Positions 63,122 through 64,000 of a stretch of DNA of 64,000 nt are shown piece by piece (the stretch's first letter is position 1; the number at the start of each line of letters is the position of its first letter). Position numbers and translations under genes: made by a program. This DNA comes from CAWDMN01 sp963803155 (GTDB lineage: Bacteria > Acidobacteriota > Terriglobia > Versatilivoradales > Versatilivoraceae). The notes under the pieces are model-generated. The model searched no databases. It saw nothing but the letters and a program-made list of their open reading frames with translations, and was not told where the DNA came from. The DNA is taken from contig CAWDMN010000026.1 in NCBI GenBank assembly GCA_963803155.1, forward strand, positions 1-64,000, written 5' to 3'.

Positions 63122-64000
63122 TCTTGAGGTTGGACTCCTGCTGAGCGGACTATGCCAGCGAGACACAGTCCAAGACCATCAGCTGAAGGAATAGAACCTC
63201 TCCAATTTTCGTAACATGGTAAAAAGAGATTTGGCGAAGTTGCATCTCAATCGGATAGGATCGAAAAGCAAAATATCGAGGCCTCGCGGCGCACAATTCA
63301 AGCGCCACAGAAAGGTAAAGACAAGGAGGAATGCCCCGGGAGGGCTCATCCGCCCTGGTGGATAAGCCGCGCCTGGAACTGGCTCCGATTGTGCCTTGAT
63401 AAGTAGAGGAATGGAGAAAGCAGCGGGGCGGAATTGGGAGTGGTTGCTGGCGATGAAGCTAGTGCAGAAGAAGATGGGTTGAACCAGCACAAAGTGGCCG
63501 CCTGGCTGGGGATCAAGGATGGATTGACCGTAATCCATGATTTGAAGGATTTCAAATAAATACTTTCAGTAGATCCACCATCCAAAGAGTTCTGCAAAAC
63601 TGAAGATCCAGCTTTTGCGGATGCTCCCATTTCCCCCCTGAGGAGTATTTCAAATCTCAACCTGTGGCTCCCGATGTCCCAATGGCCCATCCCACCCTTA
63701 AGGGATACAGATGTATGAGGGTCCCTTGTATTCGGATCAATCCATTTTTTTTGAAAAAAATCTCAACGATTTGTCTGGTGAACCAGTATATTATTGCGAA
63801 ATAGCAAAGTATTTGTTCAGAACGAATAAATGGAAATTTCGCGGGCTTTGAGCGGAATTATTCATTGAATAGAGTCGATTGTGCCGAGTCCTAGGCTCAT
63901 GGAGAGGATCCCCTCACTCCATCCACTCTCTAAATATAACGAACCTAAATACAGTCTCGGCGGTAACGGTACCGGCAATCTCACTGTTTCTTGAGACGGC
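63122..64000. other. Right end of the window: repeat and decayed frames
   Basis: About 880 bases without a complete gene. It contains the right copy of the 33-bp repeat. Between 63313 and 63559 short plus-strand frames look protein-like (MPREGSSALVDKPRLELAPI from 63332, and NQHKVAAWLGIKDGLTVIHD ending with TAA at 63557-63559) but are interrupted, as in a decayed gene. From 63560 to the edge nothing was recognised. Confidence 0.5.
63249..63281 (+). repeat. 33-bp direct repeat, right copy
   Basis: Same orientation as 56629-56661 with one mismatch. It lies 128 nt past the stop of the isochorismatase-ALDH gene. Confidence 0.85.

Noticed and set aside
1..64000. tRNA, rRNA, riboswitch or prophage genes
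   Set aside because: No T-loop-like tRNA core, rRNA segment, known riboswitch consensus or phage structural gene was recognised on reading both strands; a covariance-model search was not possible here.

Overview
The window reads as a chromosomal segment of a Gram-negative bacterium. It carries an OmpA-type lipoprotein, twin-arginine (Tat) export genes with two Tat-type client signals, a CvpA protein, CIRCE-controlled groES and standard code-11 start sites. WD40-fused kinase-like proteins, a fucokinase-type GHMP kinase, GlgX, a Fis-like regulator and the DUF4178/DUF350/spermidine-synthase cluster would fit a member of, or neighbour to, the PVC, Acidobacteria or candidate-phylum lineages. No marker here fixes the phylum. 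I saw no rRNA, tRNA, CRISPR array, prophage or intact insertion sequence.

Layout. 1-1425: visibly GC-rich DNA with broken reading frames, joined abruptly to the 3' end of a GHMP kinase; this looks like a recombination junction or an assembly chimera. 1.4-4.7 kb: sugar kinase plus nucleotidyltransferase pair and an FmdB-type zinc ribbon. 5-18.4 kb: housekeeping genes (UbiD-family decarboxylase, S41 protease, TatA/TatC, OmpA lipoprotein, histidine kinase, GroEL, GroES, Fis-like protein, CvpA, PurC). 18.7-23.7 kb: SMC and peptide deformylase. 24-30 kb: a possible signalling island (WD40-fused pseudokinase, von Willebrand factor A protein, 60-aa protein, RsbW-like ATPase). 30-39 kb: aldo/keto reductase, TPR protein, NadA, an acidic hypothetical protein, an SDR, RfbC, RfbA, GlgX.

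39.4-49.9 kb, all minus strand: a class-A-beta-lactamase-like/hydrolase fusion, then a long cluster read right to left as SPFH-SHOCT, SpeD, two DUF4178 proteins, a 57-aa protein, DUF350, membrane-anchored spermidine synthase and a Tat-exported FAD oxidoreductase. It links decarboxylated-SAM and polyamine chemistry to membrane proteins. The same core occurs in many bacteria, often near PspA-type envelope-stress genes, and its biochemical role is unsettled. This copy contains an array of about 70 heptanucleotide repeats and a short inverted-repeat element. 50-56.5 kb: two PilZ proteins, a receiver domain lacking its phospho-acceptor Asp, secreted and hypothetical proteins, and CstA.

56.9-63.1 kb: the most unusual region. 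It is a tightly coupled plus-strand four-gene operon: a B12-binding radical SAM enzyme, a PaaK/LuxE-like adenylate-forming enzyme, an isocitrate/isopropylmalate-dehydrogenase-like enzyme, and one polypeptide fusing an isochorismatase-like hydrolase to an aldehyde dehydrogenase. Junctions are +8, -8 and -4 nt. A 33-bp direct repeat with one mismatch lies on both sides. I do not recognise the pathway and consider it the best candidate for an undescribed metabolic system here.
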